Shown in pieces: positions 6,768-14,046 of a DNA stretch of 27,109 bases. The position numbers and the translations under genes are program-made. This stretch comes from a virus, in the IMG/VR virus record IMGVR_UViG_3300027857_000488, positions 1 to 27,109 of that record. The stretch is one strand, 5' to 3'. Within the stretch, counting starts at the first letter, position 1. Every line of letters starts with the position of its first letter. The notes beneath the pieces were generated by a model. The model was not told the origin of the DNA and did no database searches. It saw only the letters and a list, made by a program, of their open reading frames with translations.

Positions 6768-8303
6768 ATGTTCAACCAGGCTGCTGTTACCGAAGAAACG
6801 ATGAACCTCATGCGCGGTGCTGGCGACACCGCCGAGGATATGATCAAGGCGTGGTTCCAACCGACCGGCGCCACCACCGGCATCCAGAACTATTCGCTGA
6901 TGAAGCCGGCGCTGTCCCTGTTCCCGGTCATCACGCCGATCATGAACTCGCTGTCCATGTCGGACGACGAACAGCCCGCCGGCGGCATCCAGGCCAACTG
7001 GAAGGCGGTCACCGGCATCAACACCACGGGCATGTCGGCGGGCCTCTCGGAAGGCAACCGCGGCGGGGCGATCACCACGAGCACCGCCGACTATTATGCC
7101 GCCTACAAGTCCTTCGGCCATGACGACTTCGTCACGGACGAGGCGCGCGACGCCGCCAAGGACTATCTGGACCTCCTGGCCCGGGCCCAGGCGAACCTGC
7201 TGTTCGCCGTCCGGATCAGCATGGAGCGCGTCGTGCTGGGCGGTCAGGGCACTTACGCCCTGGCCCGGCCGGCCGCGCCGTCCCTGGCCACCGCCACCAC
7301 CGGCGGCAGCTTGGGCGCCACCCAGACCATCTCGGTCATCGTCGCCCCGCTGACCCTGTCCGGCTTCCGCAACGGCTCGATCGCCGCCGGCGTCCCGGGC
7401 CTGGTCGCGCGCACCAACATGGATGGCTCGATCGACAATTACGGCGGCGGCACCGGCCCGCGCTCGCCGAATGCCACCGTGACCACCGGCGCCGGCGCCA
7501 CCAACTCGATCACCGCGACCACGCCCGCCACCGCCGGCGTGGTCGCCTGGGCGTGGTTCTGGGGCGCGGCCGGCGCCGAGACCCTGGGCGCGATCACCAC
7601 CATCAACTCGGTGCTGATCACCGCCGCGGCGACCGGCACCCAGACCGCCGCCTCGCTCGGCGCGGCCGCCACGGACTTCAGCCAGAATTCGCTGGAGTGC
7701 GACGGCCTGATCGCCATCAACGCCAAGCAGGGCATGGGCACCTTCACCTACTCGATGCCCACCGGCGCCGCCGGCACCGGGACGCCGCTGACCGCGGATG
7801 GCAAGGGCGGCATCGTCGAGTTCGACCTGGTCACCAAATGGATGTGGGACAACCTGCGCCTCGGCCCGAGCGTGATCTACGTCTCCAGCCAGGAACAGGA
7901 GAACATCACCCAGAAGGTGCTGTCCTCGCCCAGCGGTTCCGGCGCGCAGCGGTTCGTCATCACCGCCAACCAGGGCAACATCATGGGCGGCGACCTGGTC
8001 ACGGCCTACCTGAACAAGTTCGGCAACAACTATGACGCCAAGACCGGCCAGGGCGCGAAGGTGGTCCCGATCGTCTGCCACCCGGATCTGGCGCCCGGCA
8101 CGGTGATCTTCGACACCAACGTGCTGCCCTATCCGCTGAACGACGTGCCCAGCGTCAAGCGGTTCCTGCCGATCCAGAACTGGTTCGCCACTCTGTGGCC
8201 GCGCGTCCGGCGCCGCTACGAGTACGGCGTCTATATCCGCGGCGTCCTGCAGCACTTCTTCCCGCCGTCGACGGTGGTCATCAACAACATCGCCAACGGC
8301 TAA
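6768..8303 (+). CDS. Major capsid protein with an inserted beta domain
   Basis: A 511-residue HK97-fold shell protein, recognised from its place after the protease and from its E-loop/P-domain style N-terminus (AGLSEGNRGGAITTSTADYY, then YKSFGHDDFVTDEA) and C-terminal FATLWPRVRRRYEYGVYIRG. Residues about 188-290 are a glycine/alanine/threonine-rich beta stretch (SPNATVTTGAGATNSITA, then VVAWAWFWGAAGAETL) that interrupts the fold and looks like an Ig-like or I-domain insertion exposed on the capsid surface. ATG 6768 is preferred over TTG 6765 because CGGAG lies 9 bases upstream. No defect is visible. Confidence 0.85.
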   Translation: MFNQAAVTEETMNLMRGAGDTAEDMIKAWFQPTGATTGIQNYSLMKPALSLFPVITPIMNSLSMSDDEQPAGGIQANWKAVTGINTTGMSAGLSEGNRGGAITTSTADYYAAYKSFGHDDFVTDEARDAAKDYLDLLARAQANLLFAVRISMERVVLGGQGTYALARPAAPSLATATTGGSLGATQTISVIVAPLTLSGFRNGSIAAGVPGLVARTNMDGSIDNYGGGTGPRSPNATVTTGAGATNSITATTPATAGVVAWAWFWGAAGAETLGAITTINSVLITAAATGTQTAASLGAAATDFSQNSLECDGLIAINAKQGMGTFTYSMPTGAAGTGTPLTADGKGGIVEFDLVTKWMWDNLRLGPSVIYVSSQEQENITQKVLSSPSGSGAQRFVITANQGNIMGGDLVTAYLNKFGNNYDAKTGQGAKVVPIVCHPDLAPGTVIFDTNVLPYPLNDVPSVKRFLPIQNWFATLWPRVRRRYEYGVYIRGVLQHFFPPSTVVINNIANG

Positions 8304-8309
8304 CCGGGC

Positions 8310-8327
8310 GGGGTGCAAAGGCACCCC
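8310..8327 (+). terminator. Hairpin after the capsid gene
   Basis: GGGGTGC (8310-8316) pairs perfectly with GCACCCC (8321-8327) around an AAAG loop, seven bases after the capsid stop. There is no long T-run. Hairpins here commonly limit read-through or protect the abundant capsid message. Confidence 0.4.
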
Positions 8328-8353
8328 CCCACTTTCTGGAGCAAAGAAGCGCA

Positions 8354-8653
8354 ATGAAACTGATGAAGTCGCTGTCGGGCCACACCAGCGTGTCCCACGA
8401 GGGCAAGGAGTACAAGCCCAACAAGAAGGGCTTGTTCGAGATCGAGGACGGCCACGTCGTCGCCCTGAAAGCCCACGGTCTCCTGCTGGAAGACGAAGCC
8501 GACCAGACCGAGAAGGCCAACCAGGACGCCGCACAGCGCGCCGCCCTCGAGGCCGAGAACGCCGAGCTGAAGCGCCAGCTGGCCGACTCGACGCTGGCCA
8601 AGGAAAACGAGGAGCTGAAGAAGCAGCTCGCCGACCTGCAGAAGGCCAAATAA
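8354..8653 (+). CDS. Small coiled-coil protein following the capsid gene
   Basis: A 99-residue protein with two parts: a compact beta-like N-terminus (HEGKEYKPNKKGLFEIEDGH, residues about 16-35, followed by VVALKAHGLLLE) and a C-terminal coiled coil with repeated AENAELKRQLAD/KENEELKKQLAD heptads. The beta part resembles small accessory proteins often found after capsid genes; the coiled coil implies oligomerisation or contact with another head protein. ATG 8354 follows TGGAGC by about 13 bases; a longer frame starting inside the capsid gene is rejected. A decoration or head-tail role is inferred from position only. Confidence 0.65.
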   Translation: MKLMKSLSGHTSVSHEGKEYKPNKKGLFEIEDGHVVALKAHGLLLEDEADQTEKANQDAAQRAALEAENAELKRQLADSTLAKENEELKKQLADLQKAK

Positions 8654-8656
8654 GCC

Positions 8657-9214
8657 GTGGCGACTGGCGATCTCACCACCCTGGCCAACGTCGAAGCCTT
8701 GCTGAAGCTCGCCGCCGGCAACGATGACGAATCGTTGCTGGCCGAGCTGATCACCGAGGCGTCGTCGTTCGCCGAGGACTGGTGCAATCGCCAGTTCGCC
8801 CTGCAGGACTACGTCGAGATCCGCGACGGCAACAACAACGTGAAGATGCCGTTCCAGAACCAGCCGGTCGTCTCGATCAATTCCCTCACGATCGACGGCC
8901 AGTCGATCCCATTCAGCAGCAGCGCCAGCCAGCCCGGCTATTTCTTCACGCCGAAGCTGCTGATGCTGCGGGGTTATCGGTTCACGCGCGGTCTGGGCAA
9001 CGTCGAGATCGATCTGCAGGCCGGCTTCGCCGAGATCCCCGCCTCGGTAACCCGAGGGGTCAACGAGATCGTGGCCTATTGCTATCGCGAAGGCGCCCGG
9101 ATCGGCATGTCGTCCCAGGCGATCGCCGGCGAGACCACCTCCTACATCATCCGCGACATGCCGCCGCGGGCCGCCTCGATCTTGGCGAACTACCGCCGGG
9201 TGGCCCCGATATGA
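8657..9214 (+). CDS. Head-tail connector, HK97 gp6-like
   Basis: A 185-residue protein starting with GTG at 8657, three bases after the previous stop. It opens with the helical gp6 signature (LANVEALLKLAAGNDDESLL, then AELITEASSFAEDWCNRQF), in which short helices pack into a ring beneath the portal. A beta segment follows (FQNQPVVSINSLTIDGQSI) and then a second helical region (TRGVNEIVAYCYREGARIGM). In HK97-type phages this adaptor forms the first ring on the portal. Its stop codon overlaps the next gene's ATGA. Confidence 0.75.
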   Translation: MATGDLTTLANVEALLKLAAGNDDESLLAELITEASSFAEDWCNRQFALQDYVEIRDGNNNVKMPFQNQPVVSINSLTIDGQSIPFSSSASQPGYFFTPKLLMLRGYRFTRGLGNVEIDLQAGFAEIPASVTRGVNEIVAYCYREGARIGMSSQAIAGETTSYIIRDMPPRAASILANYRRVAPI

Positions 9215-9714
9215 GCGTCGAGGTCGAAAGCGTCGGCATCGAGGAGGCCATCGCCCACTTCCAGCAGATCCCGGCCGAGGTGCGCCTGGCGCTCGAGGCC
9301 CAGGTCCACATGGAGGCCCTGCACCTGGTCGAGGTCATCAAGGATGAGTACCTGTCCGGCCAGGTGCTGGGCATTCGCAGCGGCCGTTTGCGCCGCTCGG
9401 TCCATGAACTCGAGCTGCACGCCGGCGGCGACAGCGTCGAGGCGGCGGTGGGCGTCAATCTCGGTGATGCGGGCTATGCCGGGTTCTGGGAATACGGCTT
9501 CACCGGCACCGAGGACGTGAGGGAACACCTTCGGGAAATCACCCAGGCTTTCGGCCGCCCGATCTCGCCGCGTGAAGTCGTGGTGCGGCAGCACACCCGC
9601 CAGGTCGACCAGGCGCCTCGGTCCTATCTGCGTGCCGCCCTGGCGGCGGAGGCGGCCGGCATCATCGAACGCATCAAGGCCGCAGCTCTGCGCGCCGCAG
9701 GAGGAGAGAACTGA
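9211..9714 (+). CDS. HK97 gp10-like tail completion / head closure protein
   Basis: A 167-residue protein with the gp10 family pattern: a leading amphipathic helix (EEAIAHFQQIPAEVRLALEA), RSGRLRRSVH in the middle, GFWEYGFTGTED as the characteristic aromatic loop, and APRSYLRAALAAEAAGIIER near the end. In HK97-like phages it completes the head-tail joint. ATG 9211 comes from the ATGA overlap with the connector gene; a longer frame from 8782 is ignored because its extra part is an arginine/proline-rich shadow of the connector gene. Confidence 0.75.
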   Translation: MSVEVESVGIEEAIAHFQQIPAEVRLALEAQVHMEALHLVEVIKDEYLSGQVLGIRSGRLRRSVHELELHAGGDSVEAAVGVNLGDAGYAGFWEYGFTGTEDVREHLREITQAFGRPISPREVVVRQHTRQVDQAPRSYLRAALAAEAAGIIERIKAAALRAAGGEN

Positions 9715-10139
9715 TGGTCCGCGAGACCTATTACACCGCCCTGTTCAATCTGCTGATGACCCTGTCGGGGACGCAGTTCAAGACGGTGTCCCGCAAGCTG
9801 AGGCTGCCGGCCAACATGAACCCGGCCGATTATGACGCCCTGTTCATGACGGTCGACAAGCAGCCCATCAAGCAGCAGCTGGGGCTCCCGGCCGTCCACA
9901 CGCTCGGCGCCCAGCTGACGATCTACGTCAGCAACACCGACGACAAGGTCTCGGCCGATCCGAAGCTCAACGCGGCGATCGACGCTGTCGAGAAGGTGCT
10001 CAAGCCGTGCGGCCTGCCGACCCAGACCCTCGGCGGCCTGGTGCAGAACTGCTGGATCGAAGGGACGATCGAGGTCTTCTCCGGGTCGAACTCGCAGTTC
10101 GCCGCCGCCGTCATCCCCGTGAAAATCCTCGTCCCCTGA
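9714..10139 (+). CDS. Tail terminator-like protein (siphophage type)
   Basis: A 141-residue protein in the position of the tail terminator, between gp10 and the expected tail tube. It starts MVRETYYTALFNLLMTLSGT and ends with a beta strand (AAAVIPVKILVP); the alternation of an N-terminal helix with beta strands (QLTIYVSN, GTIEVFSG) fits the terminator fold. A strong GAGGAGAG ribosome-binding sequence precedes it, and its start overlaps the previous stop (TGATG). The gene is complete. The next expected gene is missing because a junction lies 6-11 bases after the stop codon. Confidence 0.65.
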   Translation: MVRETYYTALFNLLMTLSGTQFKTVSRKLRLPANMNPADYDALFMTVDKQPIKQQLGLPAVHTLGAQLTIYVSNTDDKVSADPKLNAAIDAVEKVLKPCGLPTQTLGGLVQNCWIEGTIEVFSGSNSQFAAAVIPVKILVP

Positions 10140-10144
10140 AAGGA
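10139..10144 (+). promoter_or_regulatory. Orphan ribosome-binding site
   Basis: AAAGGA directly after the tail terminator gene has the form and spacing of a Shine-Dalgarno sequence for a following plus-strand gene, presumably the siphophage tail tube, but no plus-strand start follows: within a few bases the sequence becomes an antisense tape-measure fragment. Confidence 0.35.
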
Positions 10145-10522
10145 AACCCGAGCAGCGCCGCGCAAGGTCTGCAGCTGATCGGTGGTGACGCCGATGCCGA
10201 CCGCACTGCGGCTGATCTCAGCGCCCAGCCGCCCCCATTCGGTCGCTAACGCCGCGACTGCGGCGACACTGCCGACGCCGGCAACGGCAGCCAGCGGCGC
10301 GGCGATCGCCGACACCTTGCTGGCCACATCGCCGGCGGCGCGACCGACGTCACCCATGCCCCGGGCGACGCGGTCGAACCCCATTTCTTTACCGAAGCGC
10401 CCGACAGCAGCCTGCACCTGGCCGATCGGCCTGGTCAGTTGGCTGAAGGACGCATTGACCTTGCGGACGGTCGCCGTCGCGCGATCGACAGCCGCGATCA
10501 CGATTTGGAACTGATTGGCCAT
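10145..10522 (-). pseudogene. Tape measure protein, N-terminal fragment only, on the minus strand
   Basis: The first 126 residues of a tail tape measure protein: a short beta start (MANQFQIVIAAVDRATATVR), helical repeats (FSQLTRPIGQVQAAVGRFGK), then a hydrophobic stretch (AAPLAAVAGVGSVAAVAALA, about 74-93), and GIGVTTDQLQTLRGAARV, where such proteins normally go on for several hundred more residues. After about base 10147 the frame continues as antisense of the tail terminator gene, so the gene is cut. Its start lies five bases after the end of the chaperone extension, in the normal tail-operon order. Without its remainder no tail length can be set. Confidence 0.8.
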
Positions 10523-10527
10523 CGGGA

Positions 10528-10677
10528 TTACGGCTCCGCCGCCTTCTTGAGAAGAAGCGCCTGGCTATTCCACCAGAGTAATTCAGTCCAGGTGAGGCCC
10601 CACGCATCGCGGGGGCCCCAGCCGTAGAACTTGGTCAAACCGGCGAGGACTAGCTGCCAGTTTTTTGGTCGTTGGAA
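10528..10677 (-). CDS. Tail assembly chaperone C-terminal extension (reached by -1 frameshift)
   Basis: In the -1 frame relative to the chaperone gene, a 49-residue segment starts at the slippery site and reads RPKNWQLVLAGL, then TKFYGWGPRDAWGLTWTELL, ending KKAAEP. This G-W/L-T-W-x-E pattern is typical of the downstream (gpT/E') part of tail chaperones, which binds the tape measure protein. It has no start codon of its own in a sensible place, and it ends five bases before the tape measure start. The predicted fusion product is 141 residues. Confidence 0.75.
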   Translation of the reverse strand, partial: FQRPKNWQLVLAGLTKFYGWGPRDAWGLTWTELLWWNSQALLLKKAAEP

Positions 10678-10952
10678 AAAAAACCGGAGACGTAGCTCAT
10701 CGCCTCGTTGAAGTCCCGGATCGACATTTTTCCGATCTCGCCCTCGGTGATCCCGGAGACCAGCGAAATCAGCAGGATGTTCGAGCCCTGCGAGCTTTTC
10801 TCGGCCCGCTTGCTGACCTGCTCGATCTCATAGGCCGTCGGCTCGCGCAGCGTGATCGTTTTGATCTCGCGGTCCTGCAGCTTGATCGGCTTGCGCAGGG
10901 TGAGGGACTTTTCTTCCTCGGGGATGGCCGAGGCGCCGTTTTCGGTGCTCAT
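10650..10952 (-). CDS. Tail assembly chaperone, zero-frame product (Mu gp41-like)
   Basis: A 100-residue protein with SLTLRKPIKLQDREIKTITL and LREPTAYEIEQVSKRAE, the pattern of the Phage tail assembly chaperone E/41/14 family, ending GFFSNDQKTGS. It normally coats the tape measure protein before tube assembly. It lies four bases after the tail tube stop, with GGAG about ten bases upstream of its ATG. The run of eight T residues near its end carries the programmed frameshift signal. The gene is inverted relative to the flanking structural genes. Confidence 0.8.
   Translation of the reverse strand: MSTENGASAIPEEEKSLTLRKPIKLQDREIKTITLREPTAYEIEQVSKRAEKSSQGSNILLISLVSGITEGEIGKMSIRDFNEAMSYVSGFFSNDQKTGS
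10677..10683 (-). promoter_or_regulatory. Programmed -1 ribosomal frameshift heptamer
   Basis: On the minus strand the chaperone codons read GGT TTT TTT TCC, so a T TTT TTT heptamer is correctly aligned in the zero frame (X XXY YYZ). Slipping back one base after codon 92 opens the 49-residue extension frame. The A-run on the plus strand is 10676-10683. A second candidate run, AAAAAAC, is out of register for -1 slippage. Confidence 0.75.
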
Positions 10953-10956
10953 GGTC

Positions 10957-11334
10957 TCAGTTCTCCGTCACGCTGCCCTGGAAGCCTTCCCAGCGCACCT
11001 CCAAGGTGCCCTCTTCCGACTTCACTTCCTGCGCATCGCCGACCGTCCACATATTGCGGCCGATGATCAGCTTGCCGTTGGCGAGCTGGGCAGAAATCGT
11101 GTTGTTGGTCATGGCGTTGAAATCCGCCACGGTCAGGCCGCCGGAGTCGCGGATGGTCGCCACGATATAGGGCGCCATCGGCTTCTCTTTGTAGCCGTGG
11201 ACGGCATCCATGCCGGACAACGTCTCACGCGAGACACTGCCCGGGTTGTAGGCGAAATCGCCCGAGACGGAATAGGCGACCCCGTCAATGGTCAGGCTCG
11301 CCGTACCCGCGAGCCGGTTGGTGGTATCGGCCAT
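10957..11334 (-). CDS. Tail tube protein (Mu gpM-like)
   Basis: A 125-residue tail tube protein recognised from NRLAGTASLTIDGVAYSVSG at the start, SRETLSGMDAVHGYKEKP in the middle and LANGKLIIGRNMWTVGDAQ and GTLEVRWEGFQG towards the end, all typical of the Mu tube family. It stacks in hexameric rings inside the contractile sheath. A perfect AAAGGAG lies eight bases before its ATG. The gene is intact but lies on the strand opposite its cognate sheath gene, with its 5' end facing the head-tail joining gene, whereas in Mu it follows the sheath. Confidence 0.85.
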   Translation of the reverse strand: MADTTNRLAGTASLTIDGVAYSVSGDFAYNPGSVSRETLSGMDAVHGYKEKPMAPYIVATIRDSGGLTVADFNAMTNNTISAQLANGKLIIGRNMWTVGDAQEVKSEEGTLEVRWEGFQGSVTEN

Positions 11335-11372
11335 AAAGGTCGCTCCTTTCGCCGGTCCAAGGGCGACTGATC
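11335..11372. other. Divergent junction between tail tube and head-tail joining genes
   Basis: The left part (11343-11349 on the minus strand) is the tube gene's AAAGGAG. The right part reads, in plus sense, CGG TCC AAG GGC GAC TGA just before the GTG at 11373, which looks like the tail end of a missing upstream gene plus a ribosome-binding AAGGG. The breakpoint is therefore probably near 11350-11355. I see no promoter in the 38 bases. Confidence 0.5.
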
Positions 11373-11702
11373 GTGGCGGTCAACTGGGACGCGATGGTCC
11401 TGGGGCCGCTGATGGGCGTGTTCGGCGAGCCGGCGACCTACCTGCCGGCCGCCGGCGGCTCCTACTTGATCACGGGTGTCTTCGACGAAGCCTACCGTGA
11501 ATTGGAGCTGATCGACGGCGCCAGCGCGATCACCACGGAACTTCCCGTTCTGGGTGTTCGCCTGGCGGCCTTCCCGGTGCCGCCTGTCCAAAACGACCGC
11601 GTCTCGGTCGCTAGCGTCAACACGACCTATGTGGTCCGCGAGGTTCGTCCGGACGGCCACGGATACGCAAAGCTGATGCTGAACTTCGTGAGTTCGCCAT
11701 GA
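11373..11702 (+). CDS. Head-tail joining / attachment protein (lambda FII-like)
   Basis: A 109-residue protein with FGEPATYLPAAGGSYLITGV, then FDEAYRE and PVLGVRLAAFPVPPVQNDRV, the pattern of small phage head-tail attachment proteins; the C-terminal strands (YVVREVRPDGHGYAKLML) complete a beta barrel. It starts with GTG, two bases after a stop that may belong to a lost upstream gene, with AAGGG about ten bases upstream. It overlaps the next gene by ATGA at 11699-11702. Confidence 0.65.
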   Translation: MAVNWDAMVLGPLMGVFGEPATYLPAAGGSYLITGVFDEAYRELELIDGASAITTELPVLGVRLAAFPVPPVQNDRVSVASVNTTYVVREVRPDGHGYAKLMLNFVSSP

Positions 11703-12340
11703 CGGTCACTCGCACAGCGGGCCTGCTGGCCCTTGTCCAGACCATTCTGACCGGCAGCACCGCGGCCGGTCAGAATGTCTTCGTTCCTGGCGACTGGCCG
11801 ACCTGGGCGGGGGAATTTCCCCTCCTATTCTGCCAGGCTATCCGGGAGCAGAAGGTGCAGCAGGGTAGGTCTGGCCTCAATTTCGAGGTCACCACGACGA
11901 TCCGGGTCACCGGCCGCGTGGCAGCGCCAGCGCAGGCCGCCGATCTCGGCGCTTCGGTTGCCGAGGGCGAGGCCTGGTCGCTTGCCCAGCAGGTCGAGGT
12001 CGCCATCATCAATGCGCCGGCGCTGATGCCGCTCCTATCTCAGTTCCCCTTCGTTGACACCCAGATCAAGGTGAGCGCGGAGGGCAGGGAGCACTTCGCC
12101 GAGTTCGTCATGGATATCGGCATGCTGTTTTATCAGGGCTGGGAGGCTTTCTGTCAGCCCCCGACCGAAACTCTGACCGAGGTTACCGTCACCACGGATC
12201 TGACCAACGTCTTCGACCCGGCCGGCACCTATCCGGACGGGCTGTTCCCCCAGGCTGTCACCCCCGCGCCGCGGACGTCCGGACCGGACGGACGGGCCGA
12301 GGGCAACGGCCTCGACATCATTCTCCCGCAACAGGAGTGA
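11699..12340 (+). CDS. Tail protein, probable terminator of the contractile tail
   Basis: A 213-residue protein in the Mu gp37-like position between the joining protein and DUF2635. It has an N-terminal helix (TRTAGLLALVQTILTGST), then beta strands (LNFEVTTTIRVTGRVAAP) and a helix (GEAWSLAQQVEVAIINAP), consistent with a terminator-type fold, and a disordered C-terminal tail after about residue 170 rich in P/T/G/D. I recognise it from context and general layout rather than from a specific motif. AGGAG at its 3' end serves the following gene. Confidence 0.55.
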   Translation: MTVTRTAGLLALVQTILTGSTAAGQNVFVPGDWPTWAGEFPLLFCQAIREQKVQQGRSGLNFEVTTTIRVTGRVAAPAQAADLGASVAEGEAWSLAQQVEVAIINAPALMPLLSQFPFVDTQIKVSAEGREHFAEFVMDIGMLFYQGWEAFCQPPTETLTEVTVTTDLTNVFDPAGTYPDGLFPQAVTPAPRTSGPDGRAEGNGLDIILPQQE

Positions 12341-12343
12341 CGC

Positions 12344-12550
12344 ATGTTCGTCAAACCCGCCGACGGTCTCAGCGTGCGAGACCCGGTCAAGCTCGACCTT
12401 TTGCCGCCGGAGGGCCGGGAAGTTCCCGACGGCGATCTTTACTGGCAGCGCCGCCTCGACTGCGGCGACTGCGTCATCGCGAACGCCGTTCGCGCGACCA
12501 AGCCCGCGGCGCCGAAGCCGGCGCTCGCTGAAGGGAGCACCAAGGAATGA
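12344..12550 (+). CDS. DUF2635 small tail protein (Mu gp38-like)
   Basis: A 68-residue protein with the DUF2635 pattern: FVKPADGLSVRDPVKLDLLP, then EGREVPDGDLYWQRRLDCGD. The C-terminal 20 residues are a low-complexity alanine/proline/lysine tail. In Mu-like phages it sits directly before the sheath gene, as here. AGGAG lies six bases upstream of its ATG, and its stop overlaps the sheath start (ATGA at 12547-12550). Its function is not established. Confidence 0.75.
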   Translation: MFVKPADGLSVRDPVKLDLLPPEGREVPDGDLYWQRRLDCGDCVIANAVRATKPAAPKPALAEGSTKE

Positions 12551-14040
12551 CTACCATCCCGTTCCAGCACATTCCGAGCAATATCCGGGTGCCGCTGTTC
12601 TATGGCGAAGTCAGCAACAGCCAGGCCAACACCGGCGGCACCAACCAGCGCGCGCTGCTGATCGGCCAGATCCTCGCCACGGGCGCCGCCGCTCCGAATG
12701 TACCGCTGCGCAGCCAGGGGCCTGCCGACGCCATCCTGCAGGGCGGCAACGGCTCGATCCTGGCCCTGATGGCCAACGCCTATTTCGACAACGACGAGTT
12801 CGGCGAGGTCTGGTATCTGCCGCTCAGCGATGCCGGTGGTGCCGTCGCCGCGACCGGTTCGATCAACATCACCGCCGCCCCGACGGCTGCGGGCACGCTG
12901 TCGGTCTATATCAAGGGTCAGCTCGTCGCCGTGCCGATCACGGCCGCTGAGACGCCGGCGGCGATCGCCACCGCGCTCGCTGCCGCGATCAACGCGCCCG
13001 GCAATCTGCCGGTCAATGCTACGGTCGACGGCACCACGCCCAGCAAGGTCGACCTGGTCGCCAAGAATGCCGGTCTGGTCGGTAACGATATCGACGTTCG
13101 CCTGAACTATCAGGGCGCCGCTGCCGGCGAGGTGACGCCGACTGGCATGACGGTGACGATCACCGCCATGGCAAACGGTGCCACCAACCCGACGCTGACG
13201 ACCGGCCTGGCCAATTTGCTGGACATGCCCTTCGACTTCATCGCGTGCTCGTTGACCGATGCCGCCTCTATGACGGCGCTGCAGGCGTTCCTGAGCGATA
13301 CCACGGGCCGGTGGAGCTGGCAGCAGCAGGTCTACGGCCATGTCTTCTACGCATACCGGGGCACCGGTGCGTCGCAGACCACCTTTGGCGTGACCCGCAA
13401 CAACCAGCATGAGTCGGTGATGGGTTTCTACGACTCGCCCTCGGCTGCCTGGGAATGGTCGGCGGCGATCGCCGGCGCCGTCGCGCAGAGCGTCCGGGCC
13501 GATGCGGCGCTGCCGCTGCAGACCCTGCCGGTTTATGGCGTGCTCGCGCCGCCGCTGGCGTCCCGTTTCAATCTCGCCGAGCGGAACATCCTGCTGTATG
13601 ACGGGATCTCGACCTTCACGGTCGATCAGAGCGGGCAGATCTATCTGGAAAACGTGATTACCACGTACCAGACCAATGCCTTCGGCCAGGCTGACACCAG
13701 CTATCTGCAGGTCGAAACCCTCTTCACCCTGATGTTCGTTCTGCGGGCCATGGCCACCATGGTCACGTCGAAGTACGCCCGGGTGAAGCTGGCCGCCGAC
13801 GGCACGCGGATCGCGCCCGGCTCGGCGATCGTCACGCCCAGCACGATCAAGGCGGACATCATCGCCAAGTATCAGGAGCTGGAGCAGGACGGCTATGTGC
13901 AGAACAGCGCCGCCTTCGCCAAGGCGGTGATCGTCCAGCAGAACGCCACCAACCCGAACCGCATCGACGTGCTGTGGCCCGGCACGCTGATCGACCAGCT
14001 GCGCATCTTCGCGCTGCTGGCGCAGTTCCGCCTTAGCTAA
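12547..14040 (+). CDS. Contractile tail sheath protein (Mu gpL-like)
   Basis: A 497-residue sheath subunit that surrounds the tail tube and contracts on infection. The Mu gpL pattern runs the whole length: IPFQHIPSNIRVPLFYGEVS at the start, FDNDEFGEVWYLPLSDAGG, WSWQQQVYGHVFYAYRGTGA, LAERNILLYDGISTFTVDQS, and TLIDQLRIFALLAQFRLS at the end. A beta insertion (residues about 100-215) is the variable outer domain. Length and ends look complete or nearly so; a few terminal residues could be missing because a junction follows the stop codon immediately. Its presence upstream of siphophage tail-tip genes is anomalous. Confidence 0.9.
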   Translation: MTTIPFQHIPSNIRVPLFYGEVSNSQANTGGTNQRALLIGQILATGAAAPNVPLRSQGPADAILQGGNGSILALMANAYFDNDEFGEVWYLPLSDAGGAVAATGSINITAAPTAAGTLSVYIKGQLVAVPITAAETPAAIATALAAAINAPGNLPVNATVDGTTPSKVDLVAKNAGLVGNDIDVRLNYQGAAAGEVTPTGMTVTITAMANGATNPTLTTGLANLLDMPFDFIACSLTDAASMTALQAFLSDTTGRWSWQQQVYGHVFYAYRGTGASQTTFGVTRNNQHESVMGFYDSPSAAWEWSAAIAGAVAQSVRADAALPLQTLPVYGVLAPPLASRFNLAERNILLYDGISTFTVDQSGQIYLENVITTYQTNAFGQADTSYLQVETLFTLMFVLRAMATMVTSKYARVKLAADGTRIAPGSAIVTPSTIKADIIAKYQELEQDGYVQNSAAFAKAVIVQQNATNPNRIDVLWPGTLIDQLRIFALLAQFRLS

Positions 14041-14046
14041 ACCGCG

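Noticed and set aside
5916-8534. 872-codon open frame on the minus strand
   Set aside because: Arginine/glycine/histidine/aspartate-rich shadow opposite the protease and capsid genes; GC-rich DNA leaves antisense frames open.
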